A stretch of 37,848 bases of DNA from Pseudomonadota bacterium. GTDB lineage: Bacteria; Myxococcota_A; Polyangia; Fen-1088. The notes under the pieces were generated by a model that ran no database searches, was not told the DNA's origin, and worked only from the letters and a program-made list of their open reading frames with translations. Where the stretch lies: the NCBI GenBank assembly GCA_023438785.1, contig JAEXQJ010000396.1, positions 1 through 37,848 on the forward strand. The letters are read 5' to 3'. The position numbers and the translations under genes were made by a program. Below, in pieces: positions 25,334 to 33,265 of this stretch (the stretch's first letter is position 1; every line of letters begins with the position of its first letter).

Positions 25334-26653
25334 ATGATCATGGAACGCAAGGCGTGGGCCTACGTCTCGGCGACAGCCACCAACTTCCTCTGCCTGCTGG
25401 GCGGCGTGGTATCCGGCATCATCTCGGCCCGACTCCTGGGTCCCGAAGGCCGGGGCGAGCTTGCGACGATTCTCTACTACCCTGGACTGCTCGCGACGGC
25501 GTTTAGCCTCTCCATGCCACAGGCGCTGGCCTACTTCATCCTCAAGGAGCCGGCGCGACGAGACGTCGTCATCGCTGCGGGGCTCCGACTCGCGTTGGCG
25601 TTGATGGTGGCCGGGGCCATCAGCTTCGCACTCCTCAGTCCGCTATCTCTGCCGCCCCACTTTCGACAGATCGGCAGTCAGGTGGCCCTGGCGTGTGTGG
25701 TGGGATCTGTGACCGTGCTTAACGTGCATCTGACGACCGTTCACCGAGGGCTTCACCATTTTGACTTGGTCAATCTCGTGCTGCTCGGTAGCTCCTTCCT
25801 CTATCCCGTCTTGCTCCTGCTGCTTTGGCGGATTGGCTGCGTGTCGGCGCTTGCCTTCGCGCTCTCTTCGCTGCTGATCCAATGGCTAGCTGTTGCCGTC
25901 TACCTGTGGCGTCTCGGGAGATCTGCATTGAGTGGCGCCGTAGAGTGGGTGTTGTACGGAAAGATCTTCCTGCAAGGCTGCAGGCTCTTCATGCCGGTCG
26001 TTATCCTGACTGTATACACTCTCAGCGATCGCGCCTTGCTCATCCGATTTGGCACAGCCATCGACCTCGGTCACTACGCTGTTGCCTACGCGGTATCCTT
26101 CCCTGTGACGATGGCTGCAGAGGCTTTCGCCCAGCTTGGCTTCATTGAGATGGCGGGTTTGGACGGAGCGCGCGCCGCCGGTGTGCTCATGGCTCGGCGT
26201 TTTCAGATGGCACAGGTGGTTATGCTCCTCGCCGTGGCGGCCCTGCTCCCGGCCTCCTATTTCTTGGTGCGATACGGCTTCGGGCCGGCGTTCTTGCCGG
26301 CGCTTCGTTCCACCCAGGTGATGATCGTCGCCATGGCGCTGCGCGGGCTATCGAGGACTCTGGAGCATTCGACTCGAGCCAGTAACGTCGTGATGCCGGG
26401 CATAGCCTCGAGCGCTGTGGCCTTGTTTGCGCTCGTCGCTATGGCCTGGCTTCTGGTGCCAACCCGGGGCATCCTAGGCCTCGCGCAAGCGTTGGTGATC
26501 GGCGAAGTGGGTTGCTTTCTGGTCCTCTTGTCGCTGGTCAAGCGCCGTTTTGGTTTCAGCCGCCGGGACCTATGGGGGATTACGCCGTCCATGTTCCGGG
26601 TGTTAGCCGGGCACGCGGTAGGGATTGTGCGGCGTGAGAGGAGAATTGGCTGA
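25334..26653 (+). CDS. wzx: Wzx-type polysaccharide flippase (MOP superfamily)
   Basis: This 439-residue integral membrane protein has about 12-14 hydrophobic helices. It should flip the undecaprenyl-pyrophosphate-linked repeat unit from the cytoplasmic to the periplasmic face. The N-terminal pattern GGVVSGIISARLLGPEGRGE is the typical first-helix signature of polysaccharide-transporter MOP proteins, and the mid-protein YTLSDRALLIRFGTAIDLGH with a following hydrophobic helix also fits. Length is in the usual 400-500 range. The start may be the ATG at 25334 or the one at 25340 (MERKAW), and neither has a strong ribosome-binding site. Its stop overlaps the start of the following glycosyltransferase gene (TGATG). 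Wobble-position GC is visibly lower than in the genes before 25 kb. Confidence 0.88.
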   Translation: MIMERKAWAYVSATATNFLCLLGGVVSGIISARLLGPEGRGELATILYYPGLLATAFSLSMPQALAYFILKEPARRDVVIAAGLRLALALMVAGAISFALLSPLSLPPHFRQIGSQVALACVVGSVTVLNVHLTTVHRGLHHFDLVNLVLLGSSFLYPVLLLLLWRIGCVSALAFALSSLLIQWLAVAVYLWRLGRSALSGAVEWVLYGKIFLQGCRLFMPVVILTVYTLSDRALLIRFGTAIDLGHYAVAYAVSFPVTMAAEAFAQLGFIEMAGLDGARAAGVLMARRFQMAQVVMLLAVAALLPASYFLVRYGFGPAFLPALRSTQVMIVAMALRGLSRTLEHSTRASNVVMPGIASSAVALFALVAMAWLLVPTRGILGLAQALVIGEVGCFLVLLSLVKRRFGFSRRDLWGITPSMFRVLAGHAVGIVRRERRIG

Positions 26654-27696
26654 TGAATATCCTCATTACACCCAGACCGAATAGGAGCTATGGGCCCGGT
26701 GTCTTTCTAGACCGTGTTGCCCGGGAACTTGAGCGCCGTGGCTACTCCTGGACGGCACGTCCGTTCCATTATCTTGGTGTATCCCCGGTGCCGTGGCAGC
26801 ACGCCTTCATGATGAACTGCCCGCGTCACTACAGAAGGGTTCTGTCGAGCGGCAAACCCGTGGTGACCACCATGGGGAAGCCGGAGTCGCGTGAGGAGCA
26901 TCGGGCGGTCAACATGGCCTATCGGGAGGAGTACGATCTCCTCACGCGGCAGATGCTCGATGCGATCCGCGCGTCGCCAAAGGTCGTATTCATCTCTGAC
27001 TACGTAAAGCGTATCTGGGAGAGAGTCTGTGCGGATCGCGGAGAGCCATTCCTGCCCGAGGAGCGATGGCGGATCATTCACCACGGGATCGATATTGAAC
27101 GGTTCCGCCCGGATAGGGCTCGCGTGTCCGTGCCCCGCGAGCCATTTGTCATCGGCCTAGCGGGATCGCTGCGAAACAGGTTTCGTCTCGAGACTCTGTT
27201 CCGCGTGTCACAACAGCTCCCCTTCGAGCACCGCCTGTTGCTGGTGGGAAGGCTGAACGCGGAGTGCGAGTCAGTGATGCGAACGGCAGTGACCGACCCG
27301 AAACTCAGGGATCGCATCACCCACATTCCCTGGGTGGATGCCGACGACCTGCCGCGCTTCTACAATCGCATGCACTGCCTCTTCCACCCGGTGGACTATG
27401 AGGGATTCGGGATAGTCGTGGCGGAGGCGCTCGCTTGCGGGACGCCGGTTGTGGTCCCCGCGCATGGCGCTCCCAGGGAATTCATGCTTCCTGGTGCGGG
27501 GGCCGTAGTGCCAACTCGTCAGTTCGCGTACGACGACGAGTACTGTGCGCTGATGGCCGAAGGAGTCTGTCGGGTGCGAGGGGACTGGCAGAATTGCTCG
27601 ACCCGTGCCCGCGACTCGGCCGTCCGTTTCGTCTCCATCTCCAGCACCGTCACCAGCTATTTGAGTTTCATGGGATTGCCCCTGTCGCTCGCCTAG
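26653..27696 (+). CDS. Glycosyltransferase family 4 protein
   Basis: This 347-residue cytoplasmic or membrane-associated retaining glycosyltransferase of GT-B fold should add one sugar of the repeat unit. The C-terminal domain contains FHPVDYEGFGIVVAEALACG followed by TPVVV, with the two glutamates of the E-x7-E donor-binding motif. VFISDYVKRIW and IIHHGIDIERFRP are typical GT4 inter-domain segments. The start overlaps the flippase stop by one base, and GAGGAGA lies eight bases upstream. The gene sits between wzx and wzy. The donor and acceptor cannot be read from the sequence. Confidence 0.9.
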   Translation: MNILITPRPNRSYGPGVFLDRVARELERRGYSWTARPFHYLGVSPVPWQHAFMMNCPRHYRRVLSSGKPVVTTMGKPESREEHRAVNMAYREEYDLLTRQMLDAIRASPKVVFISDYVKRIWERVCADRGEPFLPEERWRIIHHGIDIERFRPDRARVSVPREPFVIGLAGSLRNRFRLETLFRVSQQLPFEHRLLLVGRLNAECESVMRTAVTDPKLRDRITHIPWVDADDLPRFYNRMHCLFHPVDYEGFGIVVAEALACGTPVVVPAHGAPREFMLPGAGAVVPTRQFAYDDEYCALMAEGVCRVRGDWQNCSTRARDSAVRFVSISSTVTSYLSFMGLPLSLA

Positions 27697-27704
27697 CCTC
27701 CTGC

Positions 27705-29066
27705 ATGACCTGGTCTCACGCCCAAACTAGCGCAGACCCCGGAGGGACGTTGCCGTCTCGGTGGCTTCGTGCCCCCGCGAGCGACACGGTTCGGGAAAAG
27801 AGGTGTGTGAGACTGGGGCTGGTCGGTGTGGCCGTCCTTCTCGCCATGTCGGCGTTCACCGTTCCAAGTCTCGATGCGCTCGTGGCCTTCGACGTCGCCT
27901 TCATCGCCGCCGTTCTTCTTTGGGCGAAGCCAGCCGACGACATCGCGCTCGTCCTTTTGCTGCTGCTCAGCTACTACTCCCTGCCGTTTCCAGTTGCTCT
28001 CGTTCTGAAGACAGTGGATCTGACGGAAACGCTCGTCCCGGTGCTGGAACACTTGGGATTGCGGGCGTCCACCGACCTCCCCAGGTACGCTCTGTGTCTC
28101 CTGCTGTTCAAATGTAGCCTGCTCGCCACATACACTACCGCATCCTCAGGAATGCCCAAGATGTCCTGGGCGCAGTCGTCGAGCGGAGATGTGCGATCAG
28201 ACCTCTTCAGCCCGGTCTTGCTATTCCTTGTTGGCTACGCACTGAAGGAGGCGACCGGTAACACGCTGTTTTCCCAGATCGTGAGGTTCTCGGGCGCGCA
28301 TATGGCCTATGTCCTTGTGGTCGCGGGTCGTGGCAGCGCCTCAAGGTTGCTACGGTTCTGTGTCCTCACCGCAATCACCTTCCTGGTCACCCGGTCACGT
28401 GGGTTCATGGCGGTCGCGGCGCTTGGTCTTCTCGGTTTGGAGTGGCAGCGAACCAGAAGATTCGGCATGCGGGTGGCGTGGGTCGCACTGGTTGCGTTCC
28501 TGTTGGCGTCTGCATACGGCGCCTATCGGGACGAGGGCTCACCCGACTCGGTCGTCGCCGCCATCGCGGAGAACTCGCGTTTCGAGGTGTCCGGCGAGAG
28601 TGGGATCATGTTCCAGGTCGGCGCGCACGTCATGGGATTGAAGGATGCGGCCCTGGTGCCGCCTGAGTTCACCGATTCGATCCTCGACAAGCTGATTCGC
28701 GCTATCCCTCTCTACCCAGGCAAGCTGTCCATGATGGCTGATCGGTATGTCCGGTACTGCTTTCCAGCCGTGGCCGCGGGGGGTGGGGGCTTTGCGTTCT
28801 CTGGCGTGGCGGAGGCCTACCTGTTCGGGTGGACTCCTGGAGTCGTATGCTACGGCGTATTATTGGGGATTGTGTGTGCCCTGGGCCGGCGTCTGGCCAA
28901 TCATGCGAGTTGGCGCACTGTGGTGCTCATTTCCTGCCTTAACCTCGTACGCTCGGAATTCTCGGTGCTCCTTATCACTTTGTTCTGGGGGTCAGTGTGG
29001 GTTGGGGCGTTGCACCTGCTGCACGTCGTGCGTTCTTGCTGGCGGTATGCGCGTGAACGGGGTTGA
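27705..29066 (+). CDS. wzy: Wzy-type O-antigen/exopolysaccharide polymerase
   Basis: This 453-residue multi-spanning protein has about ten hydrophobic helices and a large periplasmic loop (about residues 265-340, including ENSRFEVSGESGIMFQVGAH). That is the usual layout of Wzy proteins, which join repeat units on the periplasmic face. Wzy sequences are very divergent, so the call rests on topology, length and the position beside wzx and a glycosyltransferase. The frame is open upstream to 27435 but overlaps the preceding gene, so I place the start at the ATG at 27705, eight bases after that gene. A GTG at 27807 with AGAGG just upstream is an alternative. Wobble-position GC is low, as in its neighbours. 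Confidence 0.8.
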   Translation: MTWSHAQTSADPGGTLPSRWLRAPASDTVREKRCVRLGLVGVAVLLAMSAFTVPSLDALVAFDVAFIAAVLLWAKPADDIALVLLLLLSYYSLPFPVALVLKTVDLTETLVPVLEHLGLRASTDLPRYALCLLLFKCSLLATYTTASSGMPKMSWAQSSSGDVRSDLFSPVLLFLVGYALKEATGNTLFSQIVRFSGAHMAYVLVVAGRGSASRLLRFCVLTAITFLVTRSRGFMAVAALGLLGLEWQRTRRFGMRVAWVALVAFLLASAYGAYRDEGSPDSVVAAIAENSRFEVSGESGIMFQVGAHVMGLKDAALVPPEFTDSILDKLIRAIPLYPGKLSMMADRYVRYCFPAVAAGGGGFAFSGVAEAYLFGWTPGVVCYGVLLGIVCALGRRLANHASWRTVVLISCLNLVRSEFSVLLITLFWGSVWVGALHLLHVVRSCWRYARERG

Positions 29067-29367
29067 GTCCAGCCAGGCCCGGCTTTCTCGTAGACACGCC
29101 GAGAGGCATGCGCGCTCCGGCGGCCGTGTCCCAAAGAGGAGAGAGAGAACTCGATGTTGGCAGCAACACAGGCGGCAAGCCCCGGACGCTCGCTCGCGGA
29201 TAGCAGCTTGCAGGGGCCGAGGCCTCCCGTGGGCCCATCGAGGACTCTCCGGACGCGGCTGGCAAATCCGACGTGGTCACAGGCGCCCTCAACGCGATCG
29301 CAACCAATCGCGAAACGCCTTCCCTACGTGCGAGTGATCCCGGAACCTGGAGGTGAGTACACGACCA
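29067..29367 (+). other. Intergenic region before the ATP-grasp gene
   Basis: This is a gap of about 300 bases. A purine-rich AGAGGAGAG at 29135-29143 precedes an ATG at 29154 that opens a 75-codon frame running into the next gene. Its translation is Pro/Ser/Arg-rich with no domain-like pattern, so I do not call it a gene. GGAGGTGA at 29349-29356 is an exact eight-base match to the anti-Shine-Dalgarno and belongs to the next gene. I see no promoter or terminator. Confidence 0.4.
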
Positions 29368-30423
29368 ATGGAGCAGATTAAGGCTAGCAATAATGCGTCG
29401 GCGGCACCGCTACTGCTGCTGCTCACCGACTACAGGGGCCTCATCCCTCAGCGGATCATGGCATGGGACGGTCTCGATCTAGATGTTATCCGCAAGCTCA
29501 CCCAGTCCAGTGGCGTGCAGGTGCTCCCGGTGGGGGCCCACGAGTTCGATTTCCAGTTGTTGCAGGGGCGCTCACGCGTGGGCGTGCTGTACGCGAGCAG
29601 CCAAGAGCCGCGCTACAAGCAGTACCTCCAAGGAATCGTCGCCGAGCTCGCTGAGGGAGGGGCCGTTCTGTATCCGGGTCTGGCCCACCTGTTGGCGCAT
29701 GAGGACAAGGCGTATCAGGCCCATCGGATTCGCAGGCTTGGTTTGGAGGCGCCACGTTCCTGGGTCTTCGGCTCACGTGAGCACGCCGTCGCCTTTCTGA
29801 AGACCGCCACGTACCCCATGGTGGGCAAGACGGCCGACGGTTGGGGGTCCACGGGGGTGCGCCTGTTGCAGAACGAACGCGAGGCCGAACGGTTCGTCCA
29901 GCGCCAAATGGTGCATCGCTCGTTCGACAAGGGAAGGCCCCGCTGGAAGCGGGCTCTCCAACGGGTCGTCAAGCCGGCCCGGTCGTTGGGCCTTGTCATC
30001 CTGCAAGAGCTTGTGGTCGGCCTGGAGGGCGACTGGAAGATCCTCATCTGGGGGGACGCGGCGTGCGGGATGTTCCGCTGTAACCGTGCGAAAGACTTTC
30101 GTGCGAGCGGGGGCGGCAAGCTGAAGGAGATCGAGATCCCTCGTGGTGTGCTCGACTTCGCGTATCGAACACGAGAGGCGCTGGGGCTCCCCTGGGCGTC
30201 GTTCGACATCGGTTTCCGTGATGGCCGTTGCTACCTGTTGGAGTACCAAGCGATCCATTTCGGACTCTCGATCCGTGAGCGGGCACGCTCCTACTACGTC
30301 AAGGGGCAAGATGGCTGGAGAGAGGTCCAGGGTAAGCTGCCTCTCGAGGAGAAGGTCGCTGAACTGATACTGTCCGACTTCGCTGCACGTGGTTGGTTGG
30401 ACGGGACCGGAACGCCGAAATGA
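29368..30423 (+). CDS. ATP-grasp family ligase-like protein
   Basis: This 351-residue cytoplasmic protein has the ATP-grasp layout: an N-terminal Rossmann-like part, a hinge after the invariant-looking HEDKAYQAHRIRRLGLEAPR, a nucleotide-binding lysine and flexible loop in YPMVGKTADGWGSTGVRLLQ, and a metal-binding acidic end in CYLLEYQAIHFGLS. ATP-grasp ligases join a carboxylate to an amine or thiol through an acyl-phosphate. In polysaccharide loci they could attach an amino acid to a uronic acid, but that is inference. The perfect GGAGGTGA at 29349-29356 favours the ATG at 29368 over the GTG at 29353, which lies inside that site. The stop overlaps the next ATG, so expression is coupled to the DUF362 gene. 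Confidence 0.75.
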   Translation: MEQIKASNNASAAPLLLLLTDYRGLIPQRIMAWDGLDLDVIRKLTQSSGVQVLPVGAHEFDFQLLQGRSRVGVLYASSQEPRYKQYLQGIVAELAEGGAVLYPGLAHLLAHEDKAYQAHRIRRLGLEAPRSWVFGSREHAVAFLKTATYPMVGKTADGWGSTGVRLLQNEREAERFVQRQMVHRSFDKGRPRWKRALQRVVKPARSLGLVILQELVVGLEGDWKILIWGDAACGMFRCNRAKDFRASGGGKLKEIEIPRGVLDFAYRTREALGLPWASFDIGFRDGRCYLLEYQAIHFGLSIRERARSYYVKGQDGWREVQGKLPLEEKVAELILSDFAARGWLDGTGTPK

Positions 30424-31919
30424 TTCGAGCGGCTTTCGAGAAGGGCGCCGAAGGGCTCACCTATCCCGCGTGCCCACCTTTCGATCCGCCGGAGTTCTAT
30501 CCTGAGTTCAGACGAGCAAATCTGTGCTTCGGGCAGGACCCGAGCAACGCCGTCTATCCGTTGGTCCGTAGCCTCCTCCGGCGTCTTCGCCTGGACGAAG
30601 AGAACTACGGCACTGACCGATGGAACCCGCTCGGAGGCTTCGTTGGGCCAGGGCAGAGAGTCCTGATCAAGCCCAATCTCGTCCACCACGCCCATCCCAA
30701 AGGCCCGTCGGCACTCCCGTGGATGGTGTCGCACCCGTCCATCATCCGCGCTCTGCTCGACTACGCGCTTCTCGCCGTCGGGCCTAAGGGAAGCGTCGTC
30801 ATCGGCGACACCCCCGTGGAGAACTGCGACTTCACGGCCTTGTGCCGCACCATCGGTCTCGATGAGCTCGTCGCAACGGTCCGGCAGCGCGGAGTGGCGG
30901 TTAGCCTGCTTGACTTCAGAACCTACATGACCACGCAGCATCCCGATGCGACTACCAGCCGGACTGAGCTATCTGGCGATCCGAGCGGATACACCGACAT
31001 CGATCTTGGTCGCGACAGCTATTTGCAGGAGCTCGAGGACGAGCGCGGGCCGCAGAACTACTACACGCTGGGCGATCATTCCGTCGACCACTTCGACCCG
31101 AAGTCGCGACGCCCGGGTCTGCCCAACAACTTCCATTCCTCTGGCCGCCATCTCTACAGGATTCCAAACACCGTTCTCGACTCCGACTGCATCATCAACG
31201 TCGCCAAACTCAAGACGCACAAATTCGCTGGTGTGTCTCTCTCCCTAAAGAACGCGATTGGCATTTGCCAGGGGAAGGAGTTCTTGCCCCACCGTCGCCC
31301 AGGGACTCCGCAGGAAGGGGGAGACTCGTTCGCCACGTATCCCTCGGCCCGCTTCGTCGGCACGCTCCGCCTTAAGCGTATGATCTACAGGACGCTCGGT
31401 GGCACCGTGGGCAGCAGGATCGCTCGGCTCAACCAAAGGCTGCGCGGGGCAAGATTGCCGCACGAGGTTCGTCTTGAGCCCTTGTACGGGGACTGGTACG
31501 GAAACGACACCATCTGGCGGACAACGCTAGACCTCAGCTTGGTTTTGCTCCACGCGGATAGAGAGTCGTTTGAGTTGAGTCGGAGAAGACGTCCTGTGCT
31601 GTCGGTCATCGACGGGATCATTGGGATGGATCATGAGGCGCCAATGACCGGACTGCCGGTATGCTCGAATCTCGTGGTGGGTGGACTCGATTCAGTGGCA
31701 GCCGACACTCTCGGATGCTTCCTCATGGGATTGGACCCTCGCAAGATTCCAACGATCGCGCGGGCGGGAGCAGGTCGGGGGGGTCACCTGGGCTCACCCA
31801 CTCTGCGCCGTGAGGAGACAGACGGGCCTGTTGCCGTCGAGATGGCGCGCACGCCCTTCGCCCCCACGAAGGGATGGGCCGAGAGCCTCTGCGGACCACT
31901 CGAGAGTTGGCCATTCTGA
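30420..31919 (+). CDS. DUF362 domain protein
   Basis: This 499-residue cytoplasmic protein belongs to DUF362, a family without an established biochemical role. Family-like segments are VLIKPNLVHHAHP (about 80-92), IGDTPVENCDF (about 127-137), DSDCIINVAKLKTHKFAGVS followed by LSLKNAIGICQGK (about 258-290), and a late VLSVIDGIIGMDHEAPMTG. It lacks the ferredoxin-type CxxCxxC clusters fused to some DUF362 proteins. The ATG overlaps the stop of the ATP-grasp gene (ATGA), and an in-frame upstream extension to 30393 would only overlap that gene further. The pairing suggests one pathway, perhaps modification of the saccharide or a precursor. I do not know the reaction. Confidence 0.82.
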   Translation: MIRAAFEKGAEGLTYPACPPFDPPEFYPEFRRANLCFGQDPSNAVYPLVRSLLRRLRLDEENYGTDRWNPLGGFVGPGQRVLIKPNLVHHAHPKGPSALPWMVSHPSIIRALLDYALLAVGPKGSVVIGDTPVENCDFTALCRTIGLDELVATVRQRGVAVSLLDFRTYMTTQHPDATTSRTELSGDPSGYTDIDLGRDSYLQELEDERGPQNYYTLGDHSVDHFDPKSRRPGLPNNFHSSGRHLYRIPNTVLDSDCIINVAKLKTHKFAGVSLSLKNAIGICQGKEFLPHRRPGTPQEGGDSFATYPSARFVGTLRLKRMIYRTLGGTVGSRIARLNQRLRGARLPHEVRLEPLYGDWYGNDTIWRTTLDLSLVLLHADRESFELSRRRRPVLSVIDGIIGMDHEAPMTGLPVCSNLVVGGLDSVAADTLGCFLMGLDPRKIPTIARAGAGRGGHLGSPTLRREETDGPVAVEMARTPFAPTKGWAESLCGPLESWPF

Positions 31920-32242
31920 GTCTCCCTTCGGCCATCTTACGGTGAAGGACTCTATCGCTCACGCGGTCACGGTGCGTCGGGGGGGACAGACCAGGGGAGC
32001 ACCCACTCGTGAGGGGCGCCGAAGCTGCCGCCCGGCGGCCGCGGTATGGGCGCCGAGTCCTCCAGCGGCGGGGCCGGCGCTGCCGGTGTGCTGGTACTGT
32101 CCGTCCGCGAAAGGGAGTCCCTGTGGGCTAGGCCTGACGCCAGCAGGCGGCGGCCGAGGCCCCCCAGAAAAACTGAACCGAAAGCGGGATCAGCAGTAAG
32201 ACTCTATCCCGGAAAATACGTCGAGCCCTTCACGGGAGGACC
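31920..32242 (+). other. Intergenic region between the DUF362 gene and capE
   Basis: This is a 323-base gap. The only secondary structure I note is a modest stem GCCTG (32132-32136) with CAGGC (32144-32148), without a T-run. GGGAGGA at 32234-32240 is the ribosome-binding site of capE. Open frames here have no protein-like composition. A new transcription unit for capE-capF-capG probably begins in this gap, but no box pair is good enough to call. Confidence 0.4.
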
Positions 32243-33265
32243 ATGTTCACGGACAAGACACTGCTTCTAACGGGCGGCACCGGTACCTTCGGGAATGCGG
32301 TCCTGCGCCGCTTCCTTTCGACCGACATCGGGCAGATCCGCGTCTTCTCGCGGGACGAGAAGAAGCAGGACGACATGCGAAAGGAGTACGCCAGTCCTAA
32401 GCTGAAGTTCTATCTCGGGGATGTGCGTGAGCCGGGCAGCCTGCGCGATGCGATGAACGGGGTGGATTACATCTTCCACGCTGCCGCGCTGAAGCAGGTT
32501 CCGAGCTGCGAGTTCTTCCCCCTTGAGGCGTTACGGACGAACTCACTTGGCACCGAGAACATGCTGACTCAGGCCATGAGCGCGGGCGTGAAGCGTGTCA
32601 TCGTGCTGAGCACGGATAAGGCCGTGTACCCCATCAACGCGATGGGCATGTCGAAAGCCATGATGGAGAAACTCGCCGTCGCCAAAAGCCGGGTGGCCGG
32701 GACGAGCACAGTGATCAACGTGACCCGATACGGAAACGTCATGGCCAGTCGCGGCTCCGTCATTCCGCTCTTCATCAAGCAGATCCAGGATGGCAAGCCC
32801 ATTACCATCACTGACCCGGAGATGACCCGGTTCATGATGACCATCGAGGACGCGGTGGATCTAGTCCAGTTCGCGTTTTCTCATGGACAGCCGGGAGACA
32901 CCTTCGTTCAGAAGGCCCCGGCCGCTACGATTCACACGCTGGCGATGGCTCTCTTCGGCCTCCTGAAGGCACAGGAGCGCATCAACATCATTGGCACGCG
33001 GCACGGCGAGAAGCTGTACGAAACACTCCTGACCCGCGAAGAGATGTCGGTGGCGGAGGATCTACCGGGGTACTACCGAGTGCCCAGTGATAAGCGTGAC
33101 CTCAACTACGCCGCGTTCTTCAGCGAGGGAGACACCAAGGTGGCCAAGGCGGAGGACTATAACTCGCACAACACTCACCGCCTGGACACCGCCGGGATGA
33201 CGGACTTGCTGCTGAAGCTGGATGTCGTCCAGAAGGCCCTGCGTGGGGAGAAGATCGAGGTCTAG
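32243..33265 (+). CDS. capE: UDP-N-acetylglucosamine 4,6-dehydratase/5-epimerase (CapE/FnlA/WbjB)
   Basis: This 340-residue extended SDR enzyme is the first step from UDP-GlcNAc to UDP-N-acetyl-L-fucosamine. The NAD(P)-binding motif is LLTGGTGTFGN (8-18). The active site carries the MxxxK form, Met134-Gly-Met-Ser-Lys138 in DKAVYPINAMGMSKAMMEKL, which is typical of inverting UDP-GlcNAc 4,6-dehydratases and replaces the usual YxxxK. The C-terminal EKLYETLLTREEMSVAEDL and YYRVPSDKRDLNY segments are characteristic of CapE. The ATG has GGGAGGA two to three bases upstream. It is followed immediately (stop then ATG) by capF. Confidence 0.95.
   Translation: MFTDKTLLLTGGTGTFGNAVLRRFLSTDIGQIRVFSRDEKKQDDMRKEYASPKLKFYLGDVREPGSLRDAMNGVDYIFHAAALKQVPSCEFFPLEALRTNSLGTENMLTQAMSAGVKRVIVLSTDKAVYPINAMGMSKAMMEKLAVAKSRVAGTSTVINVTRYGNVMASRGSVIPLFIKQIQDGKPITITDPEMTRFMMTIEDAVDLVQFAFSHGQPGDTFVQKAPAATIHTLAMALFGLLKAQERINIIGTRHGEKLYETLLTREEMSVAEDLPGYYRVPSDKRDLNYAAFFSEGDTKVAKAEDYNSHNTHRLDTAGMTDLLLKLDVVQKALRGEKIEV

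Noticed and set aside
27435..27704. N-terminal extension of the Wzy frame into the preceding glycosyltransferase gene
   Set aside because: It would overlap the conserved end of the glycosyltransferase by more than 250 bases and adds Arg/Gly-rich, non-membrane sequence.
29154..29381. A 75-codon open frame preceded by a purine-rich stretch
   Set aside because: The translation is Pro/Ser/Arg-rich without a hydrophobic core or signal. It overlaps the start of the ATP-grasp gene and ends a few bases into it, so it is more likely leader DNA.
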